Origin: Clostridium sp.
Lineage (GTDB): Bacteria; Bacillota; Clostridia; Clostridiales; Clostridiaceae
DNA length: 64,000 nt
Direction: 5' to 3'
Assembly: GCF_017888565.1 (NCBI RefSeq)
Contig: NZ_JAGHFX010000044.1
Coordinates: 56,224 to 120,223 of the forward strand
The notes beneath the pieces are model-generated. The model saw only the letters and a program-made list of their open reading frames with translations, was not told where the DNA came from and did no database searches. Below, in pieces: positions 8,662 through 16,938 of the stretch. Position 1 is the first letter of the stretch. Every line of letters starts with the position of its first letter. The position numbers were made by a program, and so were the translations under genes.

Positions 8662-9212
8662 ATGGGAAATAAAATGTCTATTAAAACAATAGTGGCGATT
8701 GGTATAGGGCAGCTGTATTTATGATACTAGGACGTTTTGGGGCTATTCCATCAGGTATTCCAAATACTAATATAGAAACAAGTTATGCTTTTTTAGCATT
8801 AATGTCAGTATTATATGGTCCTATTGCAGGAATATCTATAGGTTTTATAGGCCATGCCTTAAAGGATTTAGTATTTTTTGGTTCACCTTGGTTTAGTTGG
8901 GTTATAGCTTCAGCTGTTGTTGGTTTTATAATAGGATTATCATGGAATAAATTAAAAGTTAATGACGGTGAATTTGGGAAAAAAGAAATTATTATTTTTA
9001 ATATATATCAAGTAATTGCTAATTTAATTTCATGGCTTTTAGTTGCGCCTACATTAGATATACTTATATATGCAGAGCCAGCTAATAAGGTTTATTTACA
9101 AGGAATAGTGGCTGCAATTTCTAATTCAATTACAGTTGGAGTATTAGGTACTATTTTACTTTATACATATTCTAAGACTAGAGTTAAAAAAGGAAGTTTA
9201 GATAGAGAGTAA
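8662..9212 (+). pseudogene. UPF0397-type ECF S component with one-base frameshift
   Basis: The ATG at 8662 follows GAGGAGG and codes for [15 protein letters not shown], then hits a stop. After losing one base the family sequence continues as [30 protein letters not shown] and stays open to 9212. The G-run at 8707-8709 reads GGG where GGGG would restore the frame and give about 184 residues, the normal family length. The product would be the membrane S component of the ECF transporter encoded just downstream. Databases often name the family as riboflavin-type, but the substrate is unproven. A truncated product from the ATG at 8721 would lack the first helix. A base-calling error in a G homopolymer is possible. 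Confidence 0.8.
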
Positions 9213-9222
9213 TATCTAATTA

Positions 9223-9257
9223 AAATACTGGGGGCTTTAGGTCTCTAGTATTTTTTA
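9223..9257 (+). terminator. Weak terminator or attenuator within the ECF locus
   Basis: AAAATACT pairs with AGTATTTT around a G- and C-containing loop and runs into TT. It lies between the S-component gene and the ATPase gene and may reduce read-through. Confidence 0.45.
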
Positions 9258-9346
9258 CGTATATATTACAGCCAATATATTATTATTTTTAATAATAAAT
9301 AAAGTTTTCAAGGAACATATAATTTTTATATAAAGGGAGATTTGCT

Positions 9347-11053
9347 ATGAAAAAACCTGTAATTGAGTTCAATAATTTTACATTCCAATACAGAGCTCAA
9401 GCAAAGCCAACATTAAATAATATAAACTTAACTATATATGAAGGCGAAAAAATTCTTATTGTTGGGCCTTCTGGATCAGGTAAGAGTACTATTTCAAGTT
9501 GTATAAATGGACTTATTCCATTTTCATATAAAGGTGAGATTTCAGGAAGGCTGAAGGTTAAGGGTAAAGAAACAAGTGAAATGAGCATTTTTGAATTATC
9601 TAATTCAGTGGGGACTGTTCTTCAAGATCCAGATAGCCAGTTTATTGGATTAACTGTAGGAGAAGATATTGCGTTTAAACTAGAAAATGATTGTATACCA
9701 CAAGATGAAATGAAAAAGAAAGTAGAAATTGTTTCTGAAATTGTTGGAATAGATAAGCATTTAGAAGCAGCGCCATATAGTTTATCAGGTGGTCAAAAGC
9801 AGCGTGTAACCTTAGCAGGGGTTATGGTTGGAGATGTAGATATACTTTTATTTGATGAGCCACTTGCAAGTTTAGATCCTGCAACGGGTAAAAGTGCAAT
9901 TGAATTAATTGACAAAATACAACAAGAAACAAATAAAACTATAGTAATTATAGAGCATAGATTAGAAGATGTGCTACATTGTTCTGTAGATAGAATAATA
10001 GTAGTAGATAATGGAGAAATTGCTGCGGATATAACTCCAGAAGAACTTCTAAGTTCGAATATACTATCTGAAACAGGAATACGTGAACCATTATATATTA
10101 CTGCTTTAAAATATGCAGGTTGTAAGGTTACTCCAGAAATTAATCCACAACATATTGATACATTAAATTTAAATACATGTAGTGAAAAACTTAAAGAATG
10201 GTATGATGAAACTGTTGACAAAGGCATCAATATAGACTCTGAAACTATACTTGAATTAAAAGATATAAAGTTTGGCTATGAAGAAAAACAAGAAATATTA
10301 AAAGGAGTTTCTTTTAATATTAATAAAGGTGAAATGGTTAGTATAGTAGGAAGAAATGGAGCAGGAAAATCTACTATATCAAAGCTTATTTGTGGCTTCT
10401 ATAAACCAACTGAAGGGCAAATATTATTTAATGGTAGAGATTTAGTGAACGATACAATAAAAGAGCGTGCTGACAAAATTGGTATAGTTATGCAAAATCC
10501 GAATCAGATGATATCTAAGACTATGATTTTTGATGAAGTTGCATTAGGACTTAGAGTTAGAGGAATTAGTGAGAAAGAAATTAAAGAAAGAGTTATTGAT
10601 ACATTAAAAATTTGTGGATTATATGAGTTTCGTAATTGGCCAATATCTGCACTTAGTTTTGGGCAAAAGAAACGTGTAACTATTGCATCTATTTTAGTAT
10701 TAAATCCAGAAGTTATAATTCTAGATGAACCAACAGCAGGTCAAGATTTTAAGCACTATACTGAAATTATGGAATTTTTGCAAGAATTGAATAGAAAAGG
10801 TGTCACTATAATCATGATAACTCATGATATGCATCTGATGCTGGAGTATACAAATAGAGCAATAGTATTATCTAATGGGTTGAAATTAGCACATGATACA
10901 GCAGCAAATATACTTACTGATGAAAAAGTGATATCTGAAGCTAATTTAAAAGAAACATCTTTATATGAATTAGCAATAAAGGCTAAATTAGATAATCCAA
11001 GAGATTTTGTTAAAAAGTTTATTGACTATGATAGGAGGATTAGAGGCATATGA
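9347..11053 (+). CDS. ECF transporter ATPase, two fused nucleotide-binding domains
   Basis: The protein has 568 residues and two ABC domains in one chain, equivalent to fused EcfA1-EcfA2. The first domain has Walker A GPSGSGKST near residue 41, signature LSGGQKQR near 146 and Walker B LLFDEPLASLDP. The second has GRNGAGKST near 337, the variant signature LSFGQKKR near 437 and IILDEPTAGQD. It powers uptake by the neighbouring S and T components. GGGAG precedes the ATG, and its TGA overlaps the ATG of the T-component gene in an ATGA. Confidence 0.92.
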   Translation: MKKPVIEFNNFTFQYRAQAKPTLNNINLTIYEGEKILIVGPSGSGKSTISSCINGLIPFSYKGEISGRLKVKGKETSEMSIFELSNSVGTVLQDPDSQFIGLTVGEDIAFKLENDCIPQDEMKKKVEIVSEIVGIDKHLEAAPYSLSGGQKQRVTLAGVMVGDVDILLFDEPLASLDPATGKSAIELIDKIQQETNKTIVIIEHRLEDVLHCSVDRIIVVDNGEIAADITPEELLSSNILSETGIREPLYITALKYAGCKVTPEINPQHIDTLNLNTCSEKLKEWYDETVDKGINIDSETILELKDIKFGYEEKQEILKGVSFNINKGEMVSIVGRNGAGKSTISKLICGFYKPTEGQILFNGRDLVNDTIKERADKIGIVMQNPNQMISKTMIFDEVALGLRVRGISEKEIKERVIDTLKICGLYEFRNWPISALSFGQKKRVTIASILVLNPEVIILDEPTAGQDFKHYTEIMEFLQELNRKGVTIIMITHDMHLMLEYTNRAIVLSNGLKLAHDTAANILTDEKVISEANLKETSLYELAIKAKLDNPRDFVKKFIDYDRRIRGI

Positions 11054-11877
11054 GTAAAATGCTTGAATATATAAATATAAATTCACCTATTCATAAATTG
11101 ACAGGTGCTTCTAAGTTAATTGCTTTGATAATATGGGCATTAGCTTCAATGATTACATATGATACACGTGTACTTATACTTATGTTTATTCTAAGCATAT
11201 TTGTTTTTAAAATTTCAAAAGTAGAATTTAAGCAAGTAGCGTTTGTTCTTTATTTCATATTAATATTTTTATTGTTAAATAATTTAGCAATTTTTATTTT
11301 TTCACCATATGAAGGTGTCCAGATTTATGGAAGTAGAACTGACTTATTTAAAATTGCAGGTACATATACATTAACATTAGAACAATTATTTTATCAGTTT
11401 AATATAACATTAAAATATTTTTCTATAATACCAATGGCATTATTATTTATGGTTGCAACTAATCCAAGTGAATTTGCATCTTCATTAAATAAAATAGGAG
11501 TTAGTTATAAGGCTGCTTATTCTGTTTCTATAGCACTAAGATATATTCCTGATGTTCAACGTGATTATCAAGATATATCATTTGCACAACAAGCGAGAGG
11601 AATTGATATGTCTAAAAAAGAGAAATTAACAAAAAGAATTAAAAATTCTGCAGCAATATTAATGCCATTAATTTTTTCAAGCTTAGATAGAATAGATACT
11701 ATAAGCTCAGCAATGGAGCTAAGAGCTTTTGGAAAAAACAAAAAACGTACTTGGTATAGTGGAAGAAAGTTTGAAAAAAGAGATTATATAGCTATATCAA
11801 TAGTTAGCTTAATATTTATTATAGCTATTGTTGCTACTATGCTTAATCGTGGACGTTTTTATAATCCATTTATGTAA
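11050..11877 (+). CDS. ECF transporter T component (EcfT)
   Basis: This 275-residue membrane protein couples the ATPase to the S component. It begins with YININSPIHKLTGASKL, typical of EcfT. Near residues 172-190 it carries the coupling-helix motif around QQARGID, and a second Ala-Arg-containing motif (MELRAFG) lies near 222. It starts inside the stop codon of the ATPase gene. With the frameshifted S gene upstream, the locus would form a self-standing group I ECF transporter, so loss of S may leave A and T without their own partner. Confidence 0.9.
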   Translation: MSKMLEYININSPIHKLTGASKLIALIIWALASMITYDTRVLILMFILSIFVFKISKVEFKQVAFVLYFILIFLLLNNLAIFIFSPYEGVQIYGSRTDLFKIAGTYTLTLEQLFYQFNITLKYFSIIPMALLFMVATNPSEFASSLNKIGVSYKAAYSVSIALRYIPDVQRDYQDISFAQQARGIDMSKKEKLTKRIKNSAAILMPLIFSSLDRIDTISSAMELRAFGKNKKRTWYSGRKFEKRDYIAISIVSLIFIIAIVATMLNRGRFYNPFM

Positions 11878-11918
11878 GATGTAATAAAAATTGTACTAAA
11901 TACTATAATTAAAAGAAA

Positions 11919-11971
11919 GAACATATAAAATAGATGTTTTTAGAAGGCTATAATTTTATATGTTCTTTTTC
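11919..11971 (+). terminator. Terminator of the ECF operon
   Basis: A perfect 13-base stem (GAACATATAAAAT with ATTTTATATGTTC) closes a 21-base loop and is followed by TTTTT. Confidence 0.85.
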
Positions 11972-12062
11972 TTATATAGTAAACTTTTTATATGTAAATA
12001 AACTATTTATATTAAGATTAAATAAATTAAAATATAGAATAATGACTTTTAATGGTGATTAT

Positions 12063-12091
12063 TTGACATAAAGTATTATAAAATATATTAT
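12063..12091 (+). promoter_or_regulatory. Promoter of the ATPase-LexA fusion gene
   Basis: TTGACA at 12063-12068 and TATTAT at 12086-12091 are 17 bases apart. No GAAC-N4-GTTC-type SOS box was found between the promoter and the start at 12134. Confidence 0.65.
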
Positions 12092-12133
12092 TAAAATACA
12101 GAAAACATAAGATAGATTTAAGGTGGTGAAAGT

Positions 12134-13561
12134 ATGGAACTTTCGAAAGTTCAAAATAGATTTATAAATCATAAGAGTTCTGGATATCAGCTTTTGAAAG
12201 GTAAAGAAGGAACAGGTAAGAGTACTGCATCAATTTATAAGGCTATAAATTTAGAAAATAATTATTGTATCTATGAAGAAGATAAAATTTTATTTGTAAC
12301 ATCTAATTATAGTAAGACATATGAATCAATGGAACTTTATAAAAAAGAAGGGAAAGAAAGTTATTTTTATTCATTATTTTCATTAGAGAAAGATAGATTA
12401 AATATTATAACATTAGAAGAGCTTATTGATACATACTCTAAAGCTTTCAGGAGAGAAAAGGGACTAGCTATGCAAGTTATAGACAAAGTAAAGGGCATAG
12501 AAATTTTAAAAGAATTAGAAAATGAAATATCATCATTTTATAAAAAATCTAAGTTCCTTCAAAAGGCAACAATCAAATTTATATTAGAAGAAATTTTATG
12601 GATTAAAGCAAGCAATTTTTCTAAGGAGTACTATCTTGAAGTTGACAGAAAGGGACGTGGAGGAAGAATTAAAAAGTCTTCTTACACAAGAGAAGCTATT
12701 TATAAAATTAAAGATTTATATAATGAGAGTTTAATTAATAAAGGCTTTATGGATGAGTATGATCATGTTATATATGCTATCTCATATATAAATAATCATG
12801 GAGGAATATACAGTCATGTTATATTAGATGACATGGAGAAGTTTACTAAAGGAGAGATAGATTTTATAAAATCTATTTATAAAAATAAACCACATTCCTC
12901 ATTTATTTTCATATTAAATAGTGAACTTAATAATAAAGAAAATTCTTGGATGATAAAAGGAAGAAAAGTAAATAGTTTAGGAATTGATGTAAAAGGAAAG
13001 AGCTTTAACTTTAAAACTAAATACGATACTAAGAAGAAAAAGCAAGTAGGTACAGTTGAAAAGTATAAATATATAAACTTAAAAAATAAGGGGATTATTG
13101 AGTTTAACATAGATACAGCTTCAAATAAAAAAGAAATATTTGAAGGAAATGATATTTGTTATAATGAAAATGAATTAAAGGATATTCCAATGTTTAATAA
13201 TATAGCAGCGGGAACACCTATAGAAATGAATGATAATATAGAAGGAAGTTTTTATATACCTAAATATTGGCTTGAAAGAGGAAAGGATACCTTTATATTA
13301 AGAGTAAAGGGAGATTCTATGGTAGAAAAAGACATTTGTGATGGTGATTTAGTTGTTATTAAAAAACAAGGAACTGCAAATCATAATGAAATAGTAGCTG
13401 CAAGCTTAGATGGTGAAGCAACACTAAAAACACTAAACTTAAATGGGGATTTACCAAAGTTAATGCCTGCGAATTCTTTATATGCTCCAATTAGCTTAGA
13501 AAATAAAGAAGTCAATATATTAGGAGTTGCCATTGGAATAATAAAACAGGAGATAAACTAG
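12134..13561 (+). CDS. UvrD/Rep-like ATPase half fused to LexA-type self-cleaving S24 domain
   Basis: The protein has 475 residues. The N-terminal part looks like domain 1A of an SF1 helicase: Q-motif-like VQNRF, Walker A GKEGTGKST at residues 23-31, FVTSNYSKT as motif Ia, and Walker B HVILDDMEKF with D232-D233. The motifs of the second RecA lobe (V, VI) are not visible. From about residue 345 a LexA/UmuD-like domain follows: cleavage dipeptide A359-G360 in NIAAGTP, nucleophile S395 in KGDSM, and K432 in ATLKTL. Spacings (36 and 37) match E. coli LexA (35 and 37). There is no winged helix, so this is not a LexA repressor. It is monocistronic. The function is inferred to be a damage-responsive, self-cleaving ATPase. 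Confidence 0.82.
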   Translation: MELSKVQNRFINHKSSGYQLLKGKEGTGKSTASIYKAINLENNYCIYEEDKILFVTSNYSKTYESMELYKKEGKESYFYSLFSLEKDRLNIITLEELIDTYSKAFRREKGLAMQVIDKVKGIEILKELENEISSFYKKSKFLQKATIKFILEEILWIKASNFSKEYYLEVDRKGRGGRIKKSSYTREAIYKIKDLYNESLINKGFMDEYDHVIYAISYINNHGGIYSHVILDDMEKFTKGEIDFIKSIYKNKPHSSFIFILNSELNNKENSWMIKGRKVNSLGIDVKGKSFNFKTKYDTKKKKQVGTVEKYKYINLKNKGIIEFNIDTASNKKEIFEGNDICYNENELKDIPMFNNIAAGTPIEMNDNIEGSFYIPKYWLERGKDTFILRVKGDSMVEKDICDGDLVVIKKQGTANHNEIVAASLDGEATLKTLNLNGDLPKLMPANSLYAPISLENKEVNILGVAIGIIKQEIN

Positions 13562-13580
13562 ATGTTTATCTCCTGTTTTA
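13543..13580 (+). terminator. Terminator spanning the fusion gene's stop codon
   Basis: A perfect 16-base stem (AAAACAGGAGATAAAC with its complement at 13564-13579) closes a 5-base loop that holds the stop codon. Confidence 0.8.
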
Positions 13581-13610
13581 GAATTATGGATAACTAAATT
13601 ATTATGCAAT

Positions 13611-13624
13611 ATTTCCCGGGAAAT
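13611..13624. promoter_or_regulatory. Perfect GC-centred palindrome upstream of small ORF
   Basis: ATTTCCCGGGAAAT is fully symmetric over 14 bases and stands out in very AT-rich surroundings, 72 bases before the start of the 68-residue gene. An operator is possible, and the protein that would bind is unknown. Confidence 0.4.
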
Positions 13625-13695
13625 GAAAATAAATAACATAATATTCAATAATGCTGAATACATATTAACAAATGATAATAATTAGGAGGAATTTT

Positions 13696-13902
13696 ATGAA
13701 TTTAGAGCTTATAAATGATCAAAAAAGAAAAATATTAGATAATATTAATTATGCTAAGGAATCTAATATAAATAAGGTTTCAGCTATACTTATGTGTAAT
13801 GATAAAGAAGTACAAAAAGAATTATTATCTTGGCTTGTTATTGAAGGATACAAAGTATCATTAATAAAAGATGAAGTTAATATTTTAACAATTGAGTGGT
13901 AA
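13696..13902 (+). CDS. Small hypothetical protein (68 aa)
   Basis: The start is the ATG at 13696, which has AGGAGG six bases upstream. An upstream ATG at 13672 lacks such a site. The sequence starts MNLELINDQKRKIL and ends LTIEW. It has a helical N-terminus and an alternating hydrophobic C-terminal half (AILMCN, VSLIKD), which suggests a small alpha/beta fold. There is no signal or membrane segment. The family was not recognised. No promoter is obvious apart from the palindrome region upstream. Confidence 0.6.
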   Translation: MNLELINDQKRKILDNINYAKESNINKVSAILMCNDKEVQKELLSWLVIEGYKVSLIKDEVNILTIEW

Positions 13903-13921
13903 AAATTATCTACTAATAGTA

Positions 13922-13949
13922 TTGACAATATTATTAAAAGTATTATAAT
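13922..13949 (+). promoter_or_regulatory. Promoter before DUF3784 gene
   Basis: TTGACA at 13922-13927 and TATAAT at 13944-13949 have a spacing of 16 bases, about 60 bases before the next start codon. Confidence 0.7.
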
Positions 13950-14010
13950 TAACCATATAAGGGAATGGAAATGAATTTGATTTTTGGGAATATTTAGATT
14001 GGAGTATGTC

Positions 14011-14718
14011 ATGGGATCTATAATATTTATTTCTATTATTTGTATGATTTTTATAGTATTAGGATTGGCTATTAGCAAGTATAAATGCTATTGGCTAATA
14101 TCAGGATATAATACTCAGTCTAAAGAAGAAAAGGCTAGAGTAGATATTGAAGAAGTAGCTAAACATATGGGTAGAATGTGTTATTTAATAGCTTTTATAA
14201 TATTTATAGGATCTATGGTTTCAAATTATTTCGAAATTTCTATATTACCTTTTGTGATTATTTTACTAATTATTATATTTGGGTATTTAATTTATATTCA
14301 AAGATTTGATCATAATAAAAAGAGCAAAACAGAAATACTGGTAATGATAGTTATAGGATTTATAACATTTTCAATTTTAATCATAACATTTTCATTTGGA
14401 AATAAGCCAAATGATCTTATATTAAAAGATGAAGCTATAGTTATAGATGGAAGCTATGGAACTACTTTAAAAAGAAAAGACATAAAATCAATAGAGCTTG
14501 TAGATGATATTCCAGAAATAGTATTTAAGAGTAATGGATATAGCGATGGCAGTGCCATTAAAAAAGGTGATTTTAAATTAAAAAATGGAGAAAAAGTTAA
14601 GCTCTATATTCAAAGTAATAAAGGACCATACATTAAAATTTCTACAATAAATTTTGATGTATATATAAATTATAAAGATGTGTCTTTAACAAAACAGTCA
14701 TTTAATAATTTAAAATAG
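14011..14718 (+). CDS. DUF3784 membrane protein with PH-like C-terminal domain
   Basis: The start at 14011 has GGAG six bases upstream, and a TTG at 13984 lacks a site, so the protein has 235 residues. The N-terminal part has the DUF3784 pattern: a TM helix, then LISGYNTQSKEEKARVD, then another helix. Two further TM segments follow near residues 68-88 and 104-122. The last 95 residues are a soluble beta-rich domain (GTTLKRKDIKSIELVDD..., FKLKNGEKVKLYI) like bacterial PH domains. The role is unknown. Confidence 0.75.
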   Translation: MGSIIFISIICMIFIVLGLAISKYKCYWLISGYNTQSKEEKARVDIEEVAKHMGRMCYLIAFIIFIGSMVSNYFEISILPFVIILLIIIFGYLIYIQRFDHNKKSKTEILVMIVIGFITFSILIITFSFGNKPNDLILKDEAIVIDGSYGTTLKRKDIKSIELVDDIPEIVFKSNGYSDGSAIKKGDFKLKNGEKVKLYIQSNKGPYIKISTINFDVYINYKDVSLTKQSFNNLK

Positions 14719-14722
14719 CAAA

Positions 14723-14759
14723 GATAGAGAAGTTTTATTTGGCTTCTCTATCTTTTTTG
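14723..14759. terminator. Bidirectional terminator
   Basis: GATAGAGAAG and CTTCTCTATC form a perfect 10-base stem with a T-run at the 3' side and an A-run at the 5' side. It serves the convergent DUF3784 and DUF1622 genes. Confidence 0.85.
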
Positions 14760-15085
14760 CTTTTAGAAGGATTTTCAGACTTCATTTCCCAATGAATAAT
14801 TAATGTTAAGAATCCTCTTAATAAAGTTATTGATCCTAAAATTATTAGTTCATTCATATTTCTAATAATAACTGTTTTTAATATCTCAGCAGCTAGTTTG
14901 AATTCAAGGGCTGTAGCCATTGAATTTGCATATTCCCATTTTATAGGGTAATACTTTTTTGTTATTAATGAATAGGAATAATGATAAAAAGCTTTAATAG
15001 ATCCAATGCATATAACTAAAATTCCAATTAATTCTAAAATATTTACCAAAGTAGGGATAATTGATTTTATAAAATCTTCTAACAT
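14735..15085 (-). CDS. DUF1622 family membrane protein
   Basis: This is a 116-residue protein with three hydrophobic segments. Conserved DUF1622 features are the first helix with GILVICIGSIKAF, the central ALEFKLAAEILKT motif near residues 60-72, and LRGFLTLIIHWE near the C-terminus, followed by a basic tail. AGGAG precedes the ATG. The function of the family is not established. It is a single gene whose 3' end lies within the shared terminator. Confidence 0.8.
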   Translation of the reverse strand: MLEDFIKSIIPTLVNILELIGILVICIGSIKAFYHYSYSLITKKYYPIKWEYANSMATALEFKLAAEILKTVIIRNMNELIILGSITLLRGFLTLIIHWEMKSENPSKSKKDREAK

Positions 15086-15245
15086 ATAAATCTCCTATTA
15101 GTAATTTTTTATAATATTTATTATTCCTTTTTAGAAAAAAATAATAAGTAATAATTATGAAATATTTAAGGAATAAATATAGTAGTATAATGAATAATAA
15201 AGTTATAAAAGTAATTAATTTATAAATTGAAGTTGGAGATTTATT

Positions 15246-15857
15246 ATGATTATTGAAAAAGAGTTTTATAACCAAGGAGCTATTGAAATTGCAAAAAGTA
15301 TTTTAGGGCATTACTTAGTAAGAGAAGTGAATGGATTAAAAATTAGAACTAAAATAGTTGAAACAGAAAGTTATATAGGTGCTACTGATAAAGCATGTCA
15401 TGCTTATAATTATAAAAGAACAGATCGAACGAAGCCTTTATTTGAGGAAGGTGGTATAGCATATGTTTACTTTATTTATGGTTTATATCATTGTTTTAAT
15501 ATAGTAACTAATATTAAGGAAGAGCCAGAAGCTGTTTTAATAAGAGCTGTAGAACCTCTCGATAATTTTGAATATTTATCTAATATTAGATTTAATAAAA
15601 ATTATAATGAGTTAACTAATGCACAAAAAAGAAATTTAACTAATGGTCCCTCTAAGTTATGTAGTGCTTTAAGTATTACAAGGGAAGATAATTATAAAAA
15701 ATTATATATAGATAGTGGATTGTACTTAGAATATAATTATGATAAAAATATCGAAATAGTAGAAACTACAAGAATAGGTATAGATTATGCTGAAGAGGCT
15801 AAAGATTTTAATTGGCGATTCTATGTTAAAGATAATCCATATGTTTCAAAAAAATAA
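15246..15857 (+). CDS. DNA-3-methyladenine glycosylase (AAG/MPG family)
   Basis: This base-excision repair enzyme of 203 residues removes alkylated purines. The family blocks are present: [11 protein letters not shown] near residue 19, the catalytic glutamate in VETESYIG near 44, [11 protein letters not shown] near 56, [13 protein letters not shown] near 77, and [10 protein letters not shown] near 139. The length matches bacterial homologues. GGAG lies upstream of the ATG. It stands alone between unrelated genes. Confidence 0.92.
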   Translation: MIIEKEFYNQGAIEIAKSILGHYLVREVNGLKIRTKIVETESYIGATDKACHAYNYKRTDRTKPLFEEGGIAYVYFIYGLYHCFNIVTNIKEEPEAVLIRAVEPLDNFEYLSNIRFNKNYNELTNAQKRNLTNGPSKLCSALSITREDNYKKLYIDSGLYLEYNYDKNIEIVETTRIGIDYAEEAKDFNWRFYVKDNPYVSKK

Positions 15858-15932
15858 ATAGGATTAAGCTTATGAATATTTATAACAAATAGGACAAAAC
15901 TATTAGTGAATATAAAATAAGGAGGAATTAAT

Positions 15933-16313
15933 ATGAAATTAAAAAAATCATTATTATTACTTTGTTCGCTAGTTATTTTTTCAGGGATTTTAATTGGAGC
16001 AACTCCTGAAAAGGGAATGTCAGCAAAAAGTCCAGTTGTTATAGGAGAGGTAACAGAAGTTAAAAAATCAGAAGATGGAAATTCAACTATGATAACTGTA
16101 CAAGGGTATATGAAAGGAAAAGAAGTTAGTAAAATTACAGTTGTCGGAATTATAAATAATGAGACAAAAGTTATGAATTCTGCAAATGATAAAAAAGAAA
16201 ATATAGTAATTGAAAATGGAGATTTAGTATATATGAGAGTAAGTGAAGCTATGACTAAATCAAATCCGCCTCAAACCGTAATAAAAAGAATATTTATTAC
16301 TAAGAATAAATAG
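15933..16313 (+). CDS. Small exported protein, unknown
   Basis: The protein has 126 residues with an N-terminal signal: basic LKKS, then a hydrophobic LLLLCSLVIFSGILIG, probably cleaved after GATP or near MSA. The mature part (VVIGEVTEVKKSEDGNST..., VQGYMKGKEVSKITVVGI, GDLVYMRVSEAM) is beta-rich and may be OB-like. There are no cysteines in the mature part. AAGGAGG precedes the ATG. The family was not recognised. Confidence 0.7.
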   Translation: MKLKKSLLLLCSLVIFSGILIGATPEKGMSAKSPVVIGEVTEVKKSEDGNSTMITVQGYMKGKEVSKITVVGIINNETKVMNSANDKKENIVIENGDLVYMRVSEAMTKSNPPQTVIKRIFITKNK

Positions 16314-16357
16314 AAATTTTACAAAAATGGCTTTATAATATAAATGGAGGATGAAAT

Positions 16358-16804
16358 ATGGAAAAATTAAATAAAGATGAATTGAAAAATAGATTAACAG
16401 AACTTCAATATAGAGTTACTCAAGAAAATGGAACTGAACCACCTTTTATGAATGAATATAATAATCATTTTGAAGAAGGGATTTACGTAGATATAGTTTC
16501 CCTAGAGCCATTATTTATCTCAACAGACAAATTTAATTCTGGTTGCGGATGGCCTGCTTTTTCAAAACCTATAGATAGAAAATTAATTGAAGAAAAAGTA
16601 GATAAAAGTCATGGAATGGTTAGAACTGAAGTAAGAAGTAAAAATTCAGATTCACATTTAGGGCATGTATTTTGTGATGGACCAGAGGAGTTAGGCGGAC
16701 TTAGATATTGCATTAACTCTGCATCATTAAAGTTTATACCTAGAAAAGAAATGAAAGAAAAAGACTATGAAAAATATTTAGCTTTATTTGAGGATAATAA
16801 GTAA
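16358..16804 (+). CDS. msrB: Peptide-methionine (R)-S-oxide reductase MsrB
   Basis: The enzyme has 148 residues and reduces methionine-R-sulfoxide in proteins. Visible motifs are [28 protein letters not shown] near residue 64, [17 protein letters not shown] near 88, and [11 protein letters not shown] with the catalytic Cys near 121. The two CxxC pairs that bind zinc in many MsrB proteins are missing, so this is the zinc-free type. It is a single-domain protein, not fused to MsrA. GGAGG lies seven bases before the ATG. Confidence 0.93.
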   Translation: MEKLNKDELKNRLTELQYRVTQENGTEPPFMNEYNNHFEEGIYVDIVSLEPLFISTDKFNSGCGWPAFSKPIDRKLIEEKVDKSHGMVRTEVRSKNSDSHLGHVFCDGPEELGGLRYCINSASLKFIPRKEMKEKDYEKYLALFEDNK

Positions 16805-16831
16805 AGGTGGAAATCCACTTTTACTTTTTAT
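16801..16831 (+). terminator. Terminator of msrB
   Basis: GTAAAGGTGG pairs with CCACTTTTAC (one G-T pair) around AAAT and is followed by TTTTTA. Its first arm includes the msrB stop codon. Confidence 0.8.
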
Positions 16832-16854
16832 TTAGTTTAATATATAGGTAATAA

Positions 16855-16884
16855 TTTACATAATGTATGTCTTTTTGATATAAT
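16855..16884 (+). promoter_or_regulatory. Promoter of the PBP-SEDS operon
   Basis: TTTACA and TATAAT are 18 bases apart and lie 55 bases before the PBP start codon. Confidence 0.55.
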
Positions 16885-16938
16885 AGATTGGACAACCTGT
16901 GAATAATAAATCTTTAAATAGCACCATGGGGGAGAAAA

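Noticed and set aside
12134..13561. Prophage repressor interpretation of the LexA-like domain
   Set aside because: No integrase, att site, helix-turn-helix or phage gene lies nearby, and the N-terminus is an ATPase.
13749..14078. Minus-strand frame of 109 codons
   Set aside because: Shadow of the small 68-residue gene and the DUF3784 gene, both of which have good ribosome sites.
14994..15275. Minus-strand frame of 93 codons
   Set aside because: No ribosome site. It overlaps the start of the DUF1622 gene and its promoter region, and its composition is that of AT-rich intergenic DNA.
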